Assembly (NCBI RefSeq): GCF_036588685.1
Contig: NC_086386.1
Span: 50,391,878 to 50,455,877, forward strand
Length of the DNA stretch: 64,000 nucleotides
Source of the DNA: Mytilus trossulus
Lineage: Eukaryota > Mollusca > Bivalvia > Mytilida > Mytilidae
Direction of reading: 5' to 3'
Shown: in pieces, positions 62,463-64,000 of the stretch
How positions within the stretch are numbered: the first letter of the stretch is position 1
How the letters are laid out: the number at the start of each line of letters is the position of its first letter
Program-made: the position numbers and the translations under genes
Notes under the pieces: generated by a model
The model's database searches: none
What the model was told of the DNA's origin: nothing
What the model saw: only the letters and a program-made list of their open reading frames with translations

Positions 62463-64000
62463 ATAGTACGTTTTTAATCCACAGAGTTATCCTACTTTAT
62501 TTGGCCCCTTTCAACAAATCGTCCTGAAAAAGTGTCCCGGTCTTTAATACACCAACGTGTTTCAATGAAATCAGTGGAAGGAGGCAAATGGCCCTCGATG
62601 CGAAGTCGATTTTTTTTATTGTATGTTTTAAAATGATGTATCGGCTGACTATAATATGTTCGAATACCTCTTTATAAAGTTACTCCTGATTTACTCAAAT
62701 GGACAAATGTCAGATATCCAAGCATACTTACCTGGTACAGGGAGCACCGTGATCAAACAGGCGGTCTCCCCAGGTCGAGGCCTTTCCATTGCACTCCGGT
62801 TAGGCTGAAGCCTGCGATTGCCCCAAATGTGGGCAACTCGGGTACGCAATTTTTTAGTGTGGGGGACTGCGTTCGCGCTATCCCCTGTTAATAAATCAAA
62901 TGTTAAGAAAAGTTCCCAATAAATCCTAAAACTTGAAACTGTTGTTAAACTTTTTCTTTGGTACGCTGAGACTGTTCAGGAGTAGCGTAAATTGTGATCG
63001 CAAACCGGTTTTTCCACTCTTTTGTTTCATATCATTGTATTTCATCAATTTGAGTATACGATATAAAGAAGCAAATTAATTTCTCAGTCAGACAACTTGG
63101 TTTCTACACCTCATATCAGTAAGTTTTGTTTTAAATTATTATCTCGTCATCCGTAAATTTCAAGTTTTGCCTCTCCGTTTAAGTAACATGAAAAAAAATC
63201 CGCTTGTTACAAGTAAAAACTATAAATTAAGTTTGGAAGCTAATTCAATTTGCTTTACGATGAAAACAAGTTTTTGGTTGGCAAATTATTTTTTCTATTT
63301 GAAATTATATGAAATTCAACTATACCGGTTAATTTGCATAAGAGGAAAATACGTGCATTTGATGAAAAGTGATGCCGTATTTTATTTGCCTGGCTTTATT
63401 GAAAAAGCGGAAACTGCATGTGCAGCACGGACGGATTCAAGAAATCATCTCGCGACCTTTGTCGCCCTCCTTTATCAATTTTAAACGCAAATGATTGCTT
63501 TGCCGTCGATTTTTTTTCCCTCGCACCAAATTGAATAAATTTGATTTTAAAATTTTGCGCGTACATGTAAAAATGGTAACTGAATACGAAACAGAAGCAA
63601 ACAGTGTTGTATAAACGAAAGGCAGTTACGAAATTGAAGCGACGAAAGAGGGAAAAACAATAAAGTTCTTGTTGATTTTTTTTTTTTTATTTATTGCGGA
63701 GGAGTGAATTGTAAACAATTATTGATATTCCGTGTGAAAGCATCATGGCGATCTGAACGTACATAGTACGTTTTTAATCCACAGAGTTATCCTACTTTAT
63801 TTGGCCCCTTTCAACAAATCGTCCTGAAAAAGTGTCCCGGTCTTTAATACACCAACGTGTTTCAATGAAATCAGTGGAAGGAGGCAAATGGCCCTCGATG
63901 CGAAGTCGATTTTTTTTATTGTATGTTTTAAAATGATGTATCGGCTGACTATAATATGTTCGAATACCTCTTTATAAAGTTACTCCTGATTTACTCAAAT
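62463..64000 (+). repeat. U1 array, diverged type C units
   Basis: From 62463 (ACATAGTACG instead of ACGTAGTACG) scattered substitutions accumulate, and after U1 copy 45 more than twenty are visible in about 850 bp. Several change motifs kept everywhere else, including the 3' box region. The same three upstream changes (ACATAGT, TTGGCCCC, AAAATGATG) recur one unit later near 63763-63931, so two successive type C units share them. The window ends about 22 bp before the next expected U1 start. Confidence 0.93.
62724..62887 (+). ncRNA. U1: U1 snRNA gene, copy 45 (A35C), type C unit
   Basis: 164 nt with one substitution, A35C, in the stem-loop I loop (GATCAAACAGG). Stems, U1A loop and Sm site are intact. 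The downstream 3' box candidate reads TGTTAAGAAAAGT instead of TGTAAAGAGAAGT, so 3' processing may be weaker. It could be a functional variant or an early pseudogene. Confidence 0.9.

Noticed and set aside
1-64000. CRISPR array or bacterial repeat locus
   Set aside because: The repeat unit is about 1.3 kb without unique spacers, and it encodes U1 snRNA, a eukaryotic gene.

Overview
The window is eukaryotic (animal) DNA. Almost all of it is one tandem array of a ~1.3 kb unit, and each unit carries one U1 spliceosomal snRNA gene of 164 nt. The U1 call rests on the 5' end AUACUUACCUG, the stem-loop II loop AUUGCACUCC, a U-rich Sm site at nt 125-134, and the terminal stem-loop with a UUCG loop. 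I count 45 U1 loci: 44 uninterrupted and one split by a retrotransposon. Thirty-seven of the 44 read the same at all 164 positions. No other gene was recognised in the ~1.13 kb spacers. The organism cannot be named from the window. Tandem snRNA arrays plus a Tx1/L1-like LINE fit an aquatic invertebrate such as a mollusc, but this is a guess.

Layout. 1-5744: five U1 genes on the minus strand. 5745-5844: 100-N gap, after which the array runs on the plus strand to the end of the window. 5845-26685 and 26786-49543: 16 and 17 'type A' units (about 1295 bp), separated by a second 100-N gap whose flanks overlap by about 85 bp. Parts of 28.9-36.1 kb and 38.4-49.2 kb are rich in single-base indels that look like consensus errors. 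A third 100-N gap (49544-49643) marks the switch to 'type B' units (about 1300 bp). From about 62463 to the end the units are more diverged ('type C').

The most interesting feature is at 56231-61462. A 5.2 kb, apparently intact, non-LTR retrotransposon sits inside a U1 gene, after U1 nt 31 and in the same orientation as U1. ORF1 (350 aa) is an RNA-binding-type protein with a CCHC knuckle. ORF2 (1156 aa) has an AP-like endonuclease, a reverse transcriptase and a C-terminal CCHC motif, with the catalytic residues present. A hydrophobic 145-codon frame lies between them and ends in an ATGA overlap with ORF2. An AATAAA signal and 11 A residues form the 3' end. The domain order and RT motifs place it near the L1/Tx1 group, which includes known specialists for multicopy RNA genes (Keno at U2 snRNA, Mutsu at 5S rRNA). 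It is therefore a candidate U1 snRNA gene-targeting LINE. I cannot recall a described U1-specific element, and one copy alone does not prove specificity.

How the parts relate: the U1 promoter stays upstream of the insertion, so it could transcribe the element as a chimera starting with U1 nt 1-31. The interrupted U1 gene is destroyed, but dozens of neighbouring copies remain.
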